Part shown: one piece after another, positions 54,754-63,152 of the stretch
Numbering within the stretch: the stretch's first letter is position 1
Layout of the letters: each line of letters begins with the position of its first letter
Assembly: GCF_000215705.1 (NCBI RefSeq)
Contig: NC_015677.1
Location: 372,001 to 436,000 of the forward strand
DNA length: 64,000 nucleotides
Origin: Ramlibacter tataouinensis TTB310
GTDB taxonomy: Bacteria > Pseudomonadota > Gammaproteobacteria > Burkholderiales > Burkholderiaceae_C
Reading direction: 5' to 3'
Made by a program: the position numbers and the translations under genes
Notes under the pieces: model-generated
Database searches by the model: none
What the model was told of the DNA's origin: nothing
What the model saw: only the letters and a program-made list of their open reading frames with translations

Positions 54754-56802
54754 ATGCAGTCGCCACCCGTGCCGGACGATGAGGAGCGCCGCCTGCGCCG
54801 CCTGCGCCGGCTGGACCTGCTGGACACCGGCCCCGAGGCGGTGCTGGACGCGATCACCGAGCTGGCCGCCTCGCTCACCGGCATGCCCATCGCGCTGATC
54901 TCGCTGGTGGACCGGGACCGCCAGTGGTGGAAGTCGGCGGTCGGCCTGCCCCAGGGCGGCGGCACGCCGCGCGGCATCTCGTTCTGCGGGCATGCGATCG
55001 GCGGCGAGGGGCTGTTCGAGGTGGAGGACGCGCGCGGCGACCAGCGCTTCGCGGGCAACCCCCTCGTGGCCGGCGAACCGCACGTGGTGCACTACGCGGG
55101 CATGCCGCTGGTGATGCCCGACGGCGAGCGCATCGGCACGCTGTGCGTCATCGGCGACCGCCCCGGCCGGCTCGACGAGCGCGGCCGCGAGGCGCTGGCC
55201 AGGCTGGCGCGCAACGTCGTCAACGTGCTGCTGCTGCGCGAGAGCGAGCACCAGCTGGGCGCGCAGGTCAGGGCCGAGGCGGCGCTGCGCGAGAGCGAGG
55301 CCCGGTTCAGGACCGTCGCCGACGCCATGCCGCAGATGGTGTGGTCGCGCCTGCCGGACGGCCGCGACGACTACCACAACCAGCGCTGGTACGACTTCAC
55401 CGGCCTGGAGCCGGCCGCGGACGGCTTCGAGCCCTGGGACGAGGTGCTGCACCCGCAGGACCGCGCGCAGGCCCGGGCCGCGTGGCAGCGCTGCCTGGCC
55501 ACCGGCCAGCCCTACGAGACCGAGCTGCGGCTGCGCCACCGCTCGGGCGACTACCGGTGGGTGCTGGCGCGGGCGCTGCCGGTGCGCGACGACGCCGGGA
55601 CCGTGCTGCGCTGGATGGGCACCTGCACCGACATCCACGACCAGAAGCTGGCGCGCGAGGACCTGCAGGCCGCCAACCGGCAGAAGGACGAGTTCCTGGC
55701 CATGCTGGCGCACGAGCTGCGCAACCCGCTGGCGCCGATCAGCACCGCCGCGCAGCTGCTCAAGCTGACCGCGCGCGACCCCGAGCGCGTGCTGCAGTCC
55801 AGCGAGCTGATAGGCCGGCAGGTCAGGCACATGACGGCGCTGGTCGACGACCTGCTGGATGTGTCCCGGGTCACGCGCGGCCTGGCGCAGATCGAGCGCA
55901 AGCCGGTGGACCTCAAGCAGGTGGTGCACAGCGCGCTGGAGCAGGCGCGGCCGCACATCGAATCGCACCGCCACCAGGTCACCGTGCACCTGCCGCCGGG
56001 GCCGGCCCAGGTGACGGGCGACCGGGTGCGGCTGGTGCAGGTGGTGTCCAACCTGTTGAACAACGCGGCCAAGTACACGCCGGAGGGCGGCGCCATCACC
56101 GTGGCGCTGGCGCTCGAAGGCGGCGCGGCCTCGATCCGCGTGTCGGACAACGGCACGGGCATCGACGCGGCGCTGCTGCCGCACGTGTTCGACCTGTTCA
56201 CCCAGGCCAAGCGCACGCCCGACCGCTCGCAGGGCGGCCTGGGGCTGGGGCTGGCCCTGGTCAGGAGCCTGGTGGAGCTGCACGGCGGCAGCGTGCTGGC
56301 GCGCAGCGAGGGGCGCGGCTGCGGCAGCAGCTTCACCGTGACGCTGCCGCTCAGCCCCGAGGCGGCAGGGGCGCCAGCGCCGGCCGAAAAGGCCGCGCCC
56401 GTGACGGCGCGCAGCCTGTCCATCCTGGTGGTGGACGACAACGTCGACGCCGCCGTGTCGCTGGGTATCTGGCTGGAGATGGAGGGTCACCGGGTGGTGG
56501 TCAAGACCGGCGCGGCCCAGGCGCTGGCGGCCGCGTCGCGCCAGCCGGCGGAGGTGTACGTGCTGGACATCGGCCTGCCGGTGATGGACGGCTACGAGCT
56601 GGCGCGCCAGCTGCGCGCCTTGCCTGCGCCGCGGCGCGCGACCTTCATCGCGCTGACCGGCTATGGGCAGGCGCACGACATCGCGCAGTCGCGCGCCGCC
56701 GGCTTCGACCACCATTTCGTCAAGCCGGTGGACCCGGCCGAACTGACCGCGCTGCTGACCCGATTGAGCCGGCAGGCGCCAGGGCCAGAGGACACGGGTT
56801 AG
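54754..56802 (+). CDS. hybrid sensor histidine kinase (GAF-PAS-HisKA-HATPase-REC)
   Basis: A 682-residue, soluble kinase without membrane segments. GAF covers about 25-160 (VLDAITELAASLTGMPIALI, GISFCGHAIG), PAS/PAC about 180-300 (ALRESEARFRTVADAMPQMV, GTCTDIHDQKLA). The H-box AMLAHELRNPLAPI has phospho-His H320. The ATPase shows NNAAKYTPEGG, VSDNGTGI and GGLGLGLALV. A C-terminal receiver (about 556-675) has D605 in VYVLDIGLPVMDGYE. The phosphorelay probably continues to a partner protein; the receiver-only regulator 252 nt downstream is the obvious candidate. Confidence 0.93.
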   Translation: MQSPPVPDDEERRLRRLRRLDLLDTGPEAVLDAITELAASLTGMPIALISLVDRDRQWWKSAVGLPQGGGTPRGISFCGHAIGGEGLFEVEDARGDQRFAGNPLVAGEPHVVHYAGMPLVMPDGERIGTLCVIGDRPGRLDERGREALARLARNVVNVLLLRESEHQLGAQVRAEAALRESEARFRTVADAMPQMVWSRLPDGRDDYHNQRWYDFTGLEPAADGFEPWDEVLHPQDRAQARAAWQRCLATGQPYETELRLRHRSGDYRWVLARALPVRDDAGTVLRWMGTCTDIHDQKLAREDLQAANRQKDEFLAMLAHELRNPLAPISTAAQLLKLTARDPERVLQSSELIGRQVRHMTALVDDLLDVSRVTRGLAQIERKPVDLKQVVHSALEQARPHIESHRHQVTVHLPPGPAQVTGDRVRLVQVVSNLLNNAAKYTPEGGAITVALALEGGAASIRVSDNGTGIDAALLPHVFDLFTQAKRTPDRSQGGLGLGLALVRSLVELHGGSVLARSEGRGCGSSFTVTLPLSPEAAGAPAPAEKAAPVTARSLSILVVDDNVDAAVSLGIWLEMEGHRVVVKTGAAQALAAASRQPAEVYVLDIGLPVMDGYELARQLRALPAPRRATFIALTGYGQAHDIAQSRAAGFDHHFVKPVDPAELTALLTRLSRQAPGPEDTG

Positions 56803-56860
56803 GACGTGACCGCGGCGACGCCCGGCGACCGCGTGGTAAGGGACCCGTCCGGCGCTTCCC

Positions 56861-56880
56861 TTGACCTGTCCTTCAAGGAC
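56861..56880. promoter_or_regulatory. short inverted repeat and TTGACC between kinase and response regulator
   Basis: TTGACC (56861-56866) resembles a -35 element. GTCCTT (56868-56873) and AAGGAC (56875-56880) form an inverted repeat around one base. No matching -10 at 16-18 nt is clear. The element lies in the 252-nt spacer before the second receiver-only regulator; weak evidence. Confidence 0.3.
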
Positions 56881-57054
56881 CGTCGGATGCTGTCCTACAT
56901 ACAGCCGAGCATTTAGCTTTTATCGTCGCCCCTTTTTCCGTCGCACGGTCCCGCACGCAGGCCCGCTGCGGTGCCCACCAAGCGTGAGCTGAACGCTCAT
57001 CCCCTTGCCCTGATTCGCGCCCTGTCGGGTGCCCGTTGCCGGAGCCTGTCGCGC

Positions 57055-57456
57055 ATGATCGTGCCTGTCGTGGTTGTGGAAGATTCGCTGACCCAGCGCG
57101 CCGCCCTGCTGCAGGTGCTGGGGGACGAGGGCTTCCGGGTGCTCGCCGAGCTGACGACCGAGGCCGAGGCCAAGCAGTGGCTGGCGTGCCACGCGCAGGA
57201 CTGGGGGCTGGCCGTGATCGACCTGATCCTGCAGCAGGGAACGGGCATGCGGCTGATCCGGCAGTGCCGCGCGGATTCCCCCTTCGGCACCATCGTCGTG
57301 TTGAGCAATTACGTGACGCCGGGGATCCGCGAGCACTGCCTGCGGCTGGGGGCGCATGCCGTGTTCCAGAAGGCCGACGAGTTCCCGGCGTTCGTCCGGT
57401 TCTGCCGGGAGCTGGCCCAGCGTGCCGCTGCCGGCGGCCGGTGGGGTCATGCCTAG
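57055..57456 (+). CDS. receiver-only response regulator (copy 2)
   Basis: A 133-residue single receiver domain. E9-D10 (VVVVEDSL), phosphoacceptor D56 (LAVIDLILQQGTGM), S84 (VVLSNYV) and K106 (AVFQKADE) are intact. It is paralogous to the regulator at 8094-8471: FRVxAEL, QGTGM, CLRLGA and AVFQK are shared in order. No output domain. It follows a hybrid kinase on the same strand and is convergent, 13 nt apart, with a small coiled-coil gene that is paralogous to the one at locus 1. ATG chosen, with GGAG ten bases upstream. Confidence 0.86.
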   Translation: MIVPVVVVEDSLTQRAALLQVLGDEGFRVLAELTTEAEAKQWLACHAQDWGLAVIDLILQQGTGMRLIRQCRADSPFGTIVVLSNYVTPGIREHCLRLGAHAVFQKADEFPAFVRFCRELAQRAAAGGRWGHA

Positions 57457-57469
57457 GCGCGGGCCTGGT

Positions 57470-57712
57470 TCAGCCGTGGCCCCGAGGTTGCGCCTGCCGC
57501 AGTTCGCGCAGCGCCTCGATGGCCTGTCCCAGCAGACGCTCGGTCTTGACGCGCAGCACCGCGATCTCGGCATCCAGCACATCGAGTTCCTTGGGATCGA
57601 TGGGCCCGCTGCGGCGCATCGCGATCAGGCGCTCCTCCAGCTCCAGCAGCTCCCGGCGCGATTCCTCCCACAGTGAGAAGGTCAACGTTACGGTGTCAAG
57701 CTCTCGAATCAT
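57470..57712 (-). CDS. small coiled-coil protein, paralogue family (copy 2)
   Basis: An 80-residue charged helical protein. TFSLWEESRRELLELEERL forms helix 1; DPKELDVLDAEIAVLRV and RLLGQAIEALREL are nearly identical to the protein at 8552-8818. The identity concentrates in the second half, suggesting a conserved binding face. It ends beside the end of the response regulator gene and is transcribed towards it. Family not recognised. Confidence 0.75.
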   Translation of the reverse strand: MIRELDTVTLTFSLWEESRRELLELEERLIAMRRSGPIDPKELDVLDAEIAVLRVKTERLLGQAIEALRELRQAQPRGHG

Positions 57713-57817
57713 TTACGCGTGCCTGCGGGGGATTTCGTACCCGCGCATTCTAGGAGTCGCCCCCGCGCGGCGGTCGGTGCCGTTTCCGGCAAGGTCTTTG
57801 GCCTCACAGGCGTAGGC

Positions 57818-58042
57818 GTGGATCCGGACGAAAGACTCAGCCAGGCGTTCCAGGCCTGGTCCGCCGCGCGGGACGCGCTTGGCAGGCAGCGCAACCTGCT
57901 GCGGATCGCGCGCGAACGGCCCGGCGCCGCGGCCCAGACCGTGGACGAGGTCCTGGCCCGGCTCCGGTCGCTGGAGCAGGAATGCGAGCGCCGCTTTGCC
58001 GAGCTGCTGGCCGCTGCCGACGAGCGCGACGGTCTGCGCTGA
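57818..58042 (+). CDS. small coiled-coil protein, divergent third member
   Basis: A 74-residue helical protein from the GTG chosen (VDPDERLSQAF); the frame is open upstream to 57719. AFQAWSAARDALGRQRNLL has the same F-x-x-W-x-x-x-R spacing as AFSLWEQARKEL and TFSLWEESRREL of the two other small proteins, followed by a second helix (AQTVDEVLARLRSLEQECER). The DVLDAEIAVLRV block is absent. It is divergent from copy 2, 105 nt away. Gene reality rests on this similarity and sensible codon use. Confidence 0.5.
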   Translation: MDPDERLSQAFQAWSAARDALGRQRNLLRIARERPGAAAQTVDEVLARLRSLEQECERRFAELLAAADERDGLR

Positions 58043-58200
58043 CATCCCGGGCGCCCGCAAACCCGCGCCGCAGCAGGGAAAAAGGTTCAAGGACATAACG
58101 TTCAGGCACGGGAAAACGCCAATCGCGCGTGGCCGGCCCGGCGCGCATGATCGCGCCTCGACCCTCCCTCTCTCTCCCTTTCCCGCACAAGGAGACAGCC

Positions 58201-59232
58201 ATGCGCGCCCGCCTTCCTTCCTGCCTGCGTCTTGCCGCCGCCGCCGTCCTGGCGGCCTGCGCCGCCGGCGCCTTCGCCCAGGACAAGCCGGTCGAACTGA
58301 AGTTCGCCCACTGGCTGCCGGCCAACCACTCGCTGGCGCGCAACGGCTTCGAGCCCTGGGCCAAGTCGGTGGAGGCCGCCTCCAAGGGCTCGATCAAGGT
58401 CGTGTTCTTCCCCTCGCAGCAGCTGGGCAAGGCCGCCGACCACTACGACATGGCGCGCGACGGCATCGCCGACGTGACCTGGGCCAACCCCGGCTACCAG
58501 GCCGGCCGCTTCCCGCTCATCGCCGCCGGCGAGCTGCCCTTCCTGGTCGCCAAGCCGGGCCCGGGCTCGGCGGCGCTGGATGCCTGGTACCGCAGGTACG
58601 CCGGCACCGAGATGAAGGACGTGAAGTTCTGCTTCGCCCACCTGCACGTGGGCACCCTGCACGCCAAGAAGCCGATCACCGAGCCGGGGCAGCTCAAGGG
58701 CATGAAGATCCGCTCGTCCAACGGCACCAACGCGCAGTTCATGACGCTCCTGGGCGCCACCAACGTGCAGGTGTCGGCGCCCGAGGCGCGCGACGCGCTC
58801 GAGAAGGGCGTGGCCGACGCGATCTCCTTCCCCTGGGGCTCCATCCTCAGCTTCGGCATCGACAAGGCCGTGAAGTACCACACCGACATGCGCCTGTACG
58901 CCTCGGACTTCGCCTGGGTGGTGAACAAGGGCTGGTACGACAAGCTGGGCGCCTCGCAGAAGAAGGTGATCGACGACCATTGCAGCAACGAATGGGCGGC
59001 CAAGGTGGGCGCGGCCTGGGGCGACGACGAGGACTCCGGCCAGGCCAAGCTGGAGAAGGCGGCCGGCCACACCATCGTCAAGCTCACGCCGGCGCAGCTC
59101 GATGCCTGGAAGAAGGCCGCCGAGCCGCTGTACGGCCAGTGGGTGCAGGGCGTCGACAAGGCGGGCGCCAACGGCAAGCAGGCGCTGGCCGAGCTGCGCA
59201 AGGAACTGGACGCCCGCAAGGCCGGCAACTGA
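58201..59232 (+). CDS. TRAP transporter substrate-binding protein DctP
   Basis: A 343-residue periplasmic protein with signal peptide (LRLAAAAVLAACAAGAFAQ). VELKFAHWLPANHSLARNGF, FFPSQQLGKAADHYDMARDG, KGMKIRSSNGTNAQFMTLLG and FPWGSILSFGIDKAVKYHTD are DctP-family features; the Arg in KIRSS is the usual carboxylate-binding residue, so an organic acid substrate is expected. AAGGAG precedes the ATG, after a long pyrimidine tract. First gene of dctPQM and an asparaginase. Confidence 0.9.
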   Translation: MRARLPSCLRLAAAAVLAACAAGAFAQDKPVELKFAHWLPANHSLARNGFEPWAKSVEAASKGSIKVVFFPSQQLGKAADHYDMARDGIADVTWANPGYQAGRFPLIAAGELPFLVAKPGPGSAALDAWYRRYAGTEMKDVKFCFAHLHVGTLHAKKPITEPGQLKGMKIRSSNGTNAQFMTLLGATNVQVSAPEARDALEKGVADAISFPWGSILSFGIDKAVKYHTDMRLYASDFAWVVNKGWYDKLGASQKKVIDDHCSNEWAAKVGAAWGDDEDSGQAKLEKAAGHTIVKLTPAQLDAWKKAAEPLYGQWVQGVDKAGANGKQALAELRKELDARKAGN

Positions 59233-59237
59233 GGGCG

Positions 59238-59753
59238 ATGCGCCGGCTGCTGTCGGCCGCCGAGACGGTGGCCGCCCTGTTCCTGCTGCTGATCGCGCTG
59301 CTGACCGCCGGCAACGTGCTGCTGCGCGACGTCTTCAGCGTGCAGATCCCCGACTGGTACGACGGCTCGCGCATGCTCCAGGGCATCGCCCTGTTCTGGG
59401 GCCTGGCCCTGGCCACCTGCTACGGCAGCCACATCTGCGTGGACATCGTGTGGGAGCACCTGCGCCCGCGCGGCCGCCGCGCGCTGGACGTCGCGGCCAC
59501 CGCGGTCACGCTGGCCTTCCTGGCGCCCCTGGCCTGGATGGTCTGGGTCAAGGTGGGCAGCACCGGCACCCAGGGCACCATGGACCTGCGGCTGCCGCTG
59601 GTGAACTTCTACGCGGTCGCCGCCGTGGGCATGACCGTGGCCGCGGTGCTGGCGGCGGTGCGGCTGGTCCTGCTGCTGCGCGGCCGCGAGGCGCTGCTGG
59701 AGCCGCCCGCCCTGGACGCGCCGGCGGCGCCGAAAGCATCCGATGGACCGTGA
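59238..59753 (+). CDS. TRAP transporter small permease DctQ
   Basis: A 171-residue membrane protein with four segments (VAALFLLLIALLTAGNVLL, MLQGIALFWGLALATCYG, VTLAFLAPLAWMVWV, AAVGMTVAAVLAAVRLVLLL). NVLLRDVF and the GSHICVDIVWEHL loop are DctQ signatures. It pairs with DctM in the inner membrane. Its last 11 nt overlap dctM. Confidence 0.9.
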   Translation: MRRLLSAAETVAALFLLLIALLTAGNVLLRDVFSVQIPDWYDGSRMLQGIALFWGLALATCYGSHICVDIVWEHLRPRGRRALDVAATAVTLAFLAPLAWMVWVKVGSTGTQGTMDLRLPLVNFYAVAAVGMTVAAVLAAVRLVLLLRGREALLEPPALDAPAAPKASDGP

Positions 59754-61044
59754 CCTGGTCGCCCTGCTGGGCTTCCTGGGCATGTTCGCCCTGATGGCAC
59801 TGCGCGTGCCCATCGGCATCGCCATGGGCATCGCCGGCGTGGCGGGCTTCGCCGGCCTGTCCGGCCTCAAGCCGGGGCTGAACCTGCTGGCCAACGTGCC
59901 GCTGTCGGTGGTGACCGACTACAACCTCAGCGTCATCCCGATGTTCATCCTGATGGGCGCGTTCGCCTCGCGCTCGGGCATGAGCACCGAGCTGTTCGCC
60001 GCCGGCCGCGCCTGGCTGGGGCACCTGCGCGGCGGGCTGGCGATGGCGTCGGTGGCGGCCTGCGCCGGCTTCGCCGCCATCAACGGCTCCTCGGTGGCGA
60101 CCGCCGCGACCATGGCGCAGGTGGCCCTGCCCGAGATGCGGCGCGCCGGCTACCACCCCGGGCTGTCGGCCGGCCTGGTGGCCGCCGGCGGCACGCTGGG
60201 CATCATGATCCCGCCCTCGGTGATCCTGGTGCTGTACGGCATCATGACCGAGACCGACATCACCCGGCTGTTCGCGGCCGGCCTGATCCCCGGCCTGCTG
60301 GCGGTGGCCTTCTACTTCGGCGTGGTGCAGTTCATCGGCTGGCGCCGGCCCGACGTGATGCCGCGCGGCCAGGCGCACGGCTGGCGCGAGCGCCTGGCCT
60401 CGCTGCGCTCGCTGTGGGCGGTGCTGCTGCTGTTCGTGTTCGTGCTGGGCGGCATCTACGGCGGCCTGTTCACGGTGGAGGAGGCGGCCGGCATCGGCGC
60501 GGCGGGCACGCTGCTGATCGGCCTGGCGCGCGGGCGCCTGGGCTGGGCCGGGATCCGCGCCGCGCTGATCGACACGCTGCGCGTGTCCTCGGCCATCATG
60601 ATGATCGTGATCGGCGCCTTCCTGTTCGGCTACTTCCTGACCATCACCCAGTTCACGCAGAAGGCCGTGGGCTTCCTGGTCGGCCTGCCGATCGGCCCCT
60701 ACGGCGTGCTGGCGCTGATCATGCTGGGCTACTTCGTCCTGGGCGCCATCATGGACGAGCTGGCCATGATCCTGCTCACGGTGCCCATCGTGTTCCCGGC
60801 CATGATGCAGCTGGGGTTCGACCCGGTGTGGTTCGGCGTCATCATCGTGATGGCCGTGACCTTCGGCATGATCTGCCCGCCGGTGGGCATCAACGTGTTC
60901 GTCATCAACTCCATCGCGCGCGACATCACGCTGGGCCGCATCTACCGCGGCACCATGCCCTTCATCGCGGTGGACCTGGTGCGGCTGGTGATCCTGTGCG
61001 CCTTCCCGGCGATCTCGCTGTGGCTGCCGGGGCTCATCCGATGA
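59743..61044 (+). CDS. TRAP transporter large permease DctM
   Basis: A 433-residue protein with about 12 segments. FALMALRVPIGIAMGIAGVA, VIPMFILMGAFASRSGMS, GFAAINGSSVATAATMAQVA, GTLGIMIPPSVILVLYGIMT and MICPPVGINVFVINSIARD are the DctM core motifs that form the sodium-coupled elevator transport domain. It overlaps dctQ and its stop overlaps the asparaginase start (ATGA). Confidence 0.93.
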   Translation: MDRDLVALLGFLGMFALMALRVPIGIAMGIAGVAGFAGLSGLKPGLNLLANVPLSVVTDYNLSVIPMFILMGAFASRSGMSTELFAAGRAWLGHLRGGLAMASVAACAGFAAINGSSVATAATMAQVALPEMRRAGYHPGLSAGLVAAGGTLGIMIPPSVILVLYGIMTETDITRLFAAGLIPGLLAVAFYFGVVQFIGWRRPDVMPRGQAHGWRERLASLRSLWAVLLLFVFVLGGIYGGLFTVEEAAGIGAAGTLLIGLARGRLGWAGIRAALIDTLRVSSAIMMIVIGAFLFGYFLTITQFTQKAVGFLVGLPIGPYGVLALIMLGYFVLGAIMDELAMILLTVPIVFPAMMQLGFDPVWFGVIIVMAVTFGMICPPVGINVFVINSIARDITLGRIYRGTMPFIAVDLVRLVILCAFPAISLWLPGLIR

Positions 61045-62051
61045 CGTCCTTGGTGCCCCTGGTCGAAACCGACCGCGGCGGCACGCTGGAGTGCGTGCAC
61101 TTCGGTGCAGTGGCGGTGGCCGATGCCCAGGGCCGGCTGCTGGCCCATGCCGGCGACGCGCGCTGGCTCACCTTCAGCCGCTCCACGCTCAAGGCGCTGC
61201 AGGCGCTGCCCTTCATCCAGGGCGGCGGTGCGCGGCAGTTCGGCTTCGGCGCGCCCGAGCTCGCGCTGCTGTGCGCCAGCCACAGCGGCGAAGCCGTGCA
61301 CGTGGCCACCGTCGACGGCATGCTGGCCAAGGCCGGCCTGCGCCACCAGGCGCTGCGCTGCGGCTGCCATGTCCCGATGTTCGTGGAGCTGGGCCTGGGC
61401 CCGGCGCCGGCCCGGGTGGACGAGCGCCACCACAACTGCAGCGGCAAGCATGCGGGCTTCCTGGCGTACTGCGTGCAGCACGGGCTGGCGCTGGACAGCT
61501 ATCTCGCGCCCGACCACCCGCTGCAGCAGGCGATCCGGCGCGACGTGGCGCGCGCCGTCGGGATGGCGCCGCAGGAATTGAGGATGGGCATCGACGGCTG
61601 CTCGGCGCCCAACTACGCCCTGCCGCTGGCCCACCTCGCGCGCGGCTATGCCCGGCTGGCCAGCGGCGCGGCCGATCCCGAGTTCGGCGAGAGCTTCGCC
61701 CTGCTCGCGCAGGCGATGACGTCGCATCCCGAGCTGGTCTCGGGCAGCGGCCGCAACGACCTGGCCTTCATGCAGGCCGGCCGTGGCGACTGGGTGAGCA
61801 AGGTGGGGGCCGACGGCGTGCAGGTGGTGGGCAGCCGGTCCCGCCGCCAGGCCTTTGCGCTCAAGGTCGCCGACGGCAGCAAGCTGGCGGCGCAGGCTGC
61901 CAGCGTCGAGGTGATGGAGCAGCTGGGCTGGCTGGACGCGGAGCAGCGTGCGGCGCTGCAGCCCTGGCGCGCCGAAACCCTCCTCAGCGTGCGCGGCACC
62001 CCAGTGGGCCGGCGCCGGGCCGTGTTCCGCCTGGCGGGCGCTTCCGGCTGA
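61041..62051 (+). CDS. L-asparaginase, Rhizobium etli (ReAV) type
   Basis: A 336-residue class 3 asparaginase (PF06089), unrelated to E. coli AnsA/AnsB. Catalytic S48 and K51 lie in SRSTLKALQ and S80 in CASHSGE, the same numbers as in R. etli ReAV; C133 and K136 (HHNCSGKH) and C187 (IDGCSAPNY) match its zinc site. It converts asparagine to aspartate and ammonia in the cytosol. Translational coupling to dctM suggests the transporter and enzyme serve one pathway. Confidence 0.9.
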   Translation: MTSLVPLVETDRGGTLECVHFGAVAVADAQGRLLAHAGDARWLTFSRSTLKALQALPFIQGGGARQFGFGAPELALLCASHSGEAVHVATVDGMLAKAGLRHQALRCGCHVPMFVELGLGPAPARVDERHHNCSGKHAGFLAYCVQHGLALDSYLAPDHPLQQAIRRDVARAVGMAPQELRMGIDGCSAPNYALPLAHLARGYARLASGAADPEFGESFALLAQAMTSHPELVSGSGRNDLAFMQAGRGDWVSKVGADGVQVVGSRSRRQAFALKVADGSKLAAQAASVEVMEQLGWLDAEQRAALQPWRAETLLSVRGTPVGRRRAVFRLAGASG

Positions 62052-62058
62052 GCCCCGG

Positions 62059-62075
62059 CCCGCGCGTGGCGCGGG
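62059..62075. terminator. GC hairpin between convergent genes
   Basis: CCCGCGC (62059-62065) and GCGCGGG (62069-62075) form a 7-bp stem with a 3-nt loop in the 28-nt gap between the asparaginase stop and the stop of the next minus-strand gene. No T tract on either side, so termination strength is doubtful; it could serve both directions. Confidence 0.35.
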
Positions 62076-62079
62076 GGCC

Positions 62080-62277
62080 TCAGGACGTGGCGACCAGCAT
62101 CAGCGCGGCTTCGAGCCGGTTGATCTCGTCGCCCAGCTCGAGCTTGATCTGCGGCTCCTCGAACGGCGGCTGCAGCGTGCCGCCGTCGATGGCGCTGAGC
62201 ACCAGCCGGGCGTCCAGCAGCGCGTCAAGCAACAGCTTCAGTTCTTCGGGGGTGAACTGCGCGGTGGAGGGGGCCAT
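62080..62277 (-). CDS. small hypothetical protein
   Basis: A 65-residue acidic helical protein: FTPEELKLLLDALLDARLVL, then FEEPQIKLELGDEINRLEAA. Two helices with a proline-containing turn; no known family recognised. The ATG giving MAPSTAQFTPEEL is chosen; in-frame ATGs at 62307 and further upstream would add a basic leader, and the one at 62307 has AAAGGG before it. No functional partner nearby. Confidence 0.55.
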   Translation of the reverse strand: MAPSTAQFTPEELKLLLDALLDARLVLSAIDGGTLQPPFEEPQIKLELGDEINRLEAALMLVATS

Positions 62278-62469
62278 GGCAGGCAGTGTGCGGCGGGCCA
62301 TGGCCATGCCGGAATGGCCCTTTCGCATCATCTTGGTGAGCAAACGCTGCTTTGGCAAAGTGTCGTTACCAAGGTTCGCAGGCACGCGCCGGGGAAAGGG
62401 CGGTCTCCTACGTGCTCGCATGCTAAGCATTCTTACGATGGGCCATCCTCTGCTTGCACCGACCGCGCC

Positions 62470-62733
62470 ATGAACGACACCTCCCAAGAATCCCCCCTGG
62501 CCAAGCTCAAGCGCTACGACGACATGCGGCCCGGCATCCCCGGCGAGCACTGGCTGACCCTGGCCGCCGGGCTCGGCGTGTGGTGGGTCTCGCGCAGCCA
62601 CCGCTCGCCGGTGGTGCGCACCCTGGGCATGGTCGCCGCCACCGCGCTGGTGGGCCGTGCCGCCAGCGGCCGCGATGGCCTGGCCAAGGTGCTGCGCTGG
62701 CTGCCGGTGGGGCAGGGCATCCGCCCCATGTGA
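62470..62733 (+). CDS. small hypothetical membrane-associated protein
   Basis: An 87-residue protein. KLKRYDDMRPGIPGEHWLTL is followed by two moderately hydrophobic stretches (LAAGLGVWWVS and VVRTLGMVAATALVG) and a basic, Gly-rich end. It may be a small inner-membrane protein. I do not recognise a family. It is convergent with the DMT-type gene, 18 nt apart. Confidence 0.6.
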   Translation: MNDTSQESPLAKLKRYDDMRPGIPGEHWLTLAAGLGVWWVSRSHRSPVVRTLGMVAATALVGRAASGRDGLAKVLRWLPVGQGIRPM

Positions 62734-62751
62734 GGCCCGGCGGCGCCGGCT

Positions 62752-63120
62752 TCAGGCGCTGCGGAAGATGAAGTACACGGCGCCCACCATGCACAACGCC
62801 GCCCACAGGTAGTCGAGCTTGAGCGGCTCCTTCAGGTAGAACACCGCGAAGGGCACGAACACGGCCAGCGTGATCACCTCCTGCATGATCTTGAGCTGGC
62901 CCACGCTGAAGCCGGCCTGCTGGTAGCCGATGCGGTTGGCCGGCACCTGCAGCAGGTACTCGGCCAGCGCGATGCCCCAGCTCACCAGCGCCGCCACGTA
63001 CCAGGGCGCGGTGGCCAGGTTCTTCAGGTGGCCGTACCAGGCCAGGGTCATGAAGACGTTGCTCGCGACGAGCAGCGCGATGGTCTGCAGCGAGAGCGGC
63101 AGGGCGGTGAGGGTGTTCAT
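62752..63120 (-). CDS. DMT family protein (DUF486)
   Basis: A 122-residue protein with four membrane segments: TIALLVASNVFMTLAWYGHL, WYVAALVSWGIALAEYLLQV, VITLAVFVPFAVFYL, YLWAALCMVGAVYFIF. VPANRIGYQQAGFSVGQLKI between segments 2 and 3 is diagnostic of DUF486, a small drug/metabolite-transporter-like family. Transported compound unknown. Confidence 0.88.
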   Translation of the reverse strand: MNTLTALPLSLQTIALLVASNVFMTLAWYGHLKNLATAPWYVAALVSWGIALAEYLLQVPANRIGYQQAGFSVGQLKIMQEVITLAVFVPFAVFYLKEPLKLDYLWAALCMVGAVYFIFRSA

Positions 63121-63152
63121 GGCGCGGCAGGATACCTGCCGCACCACCAAAC

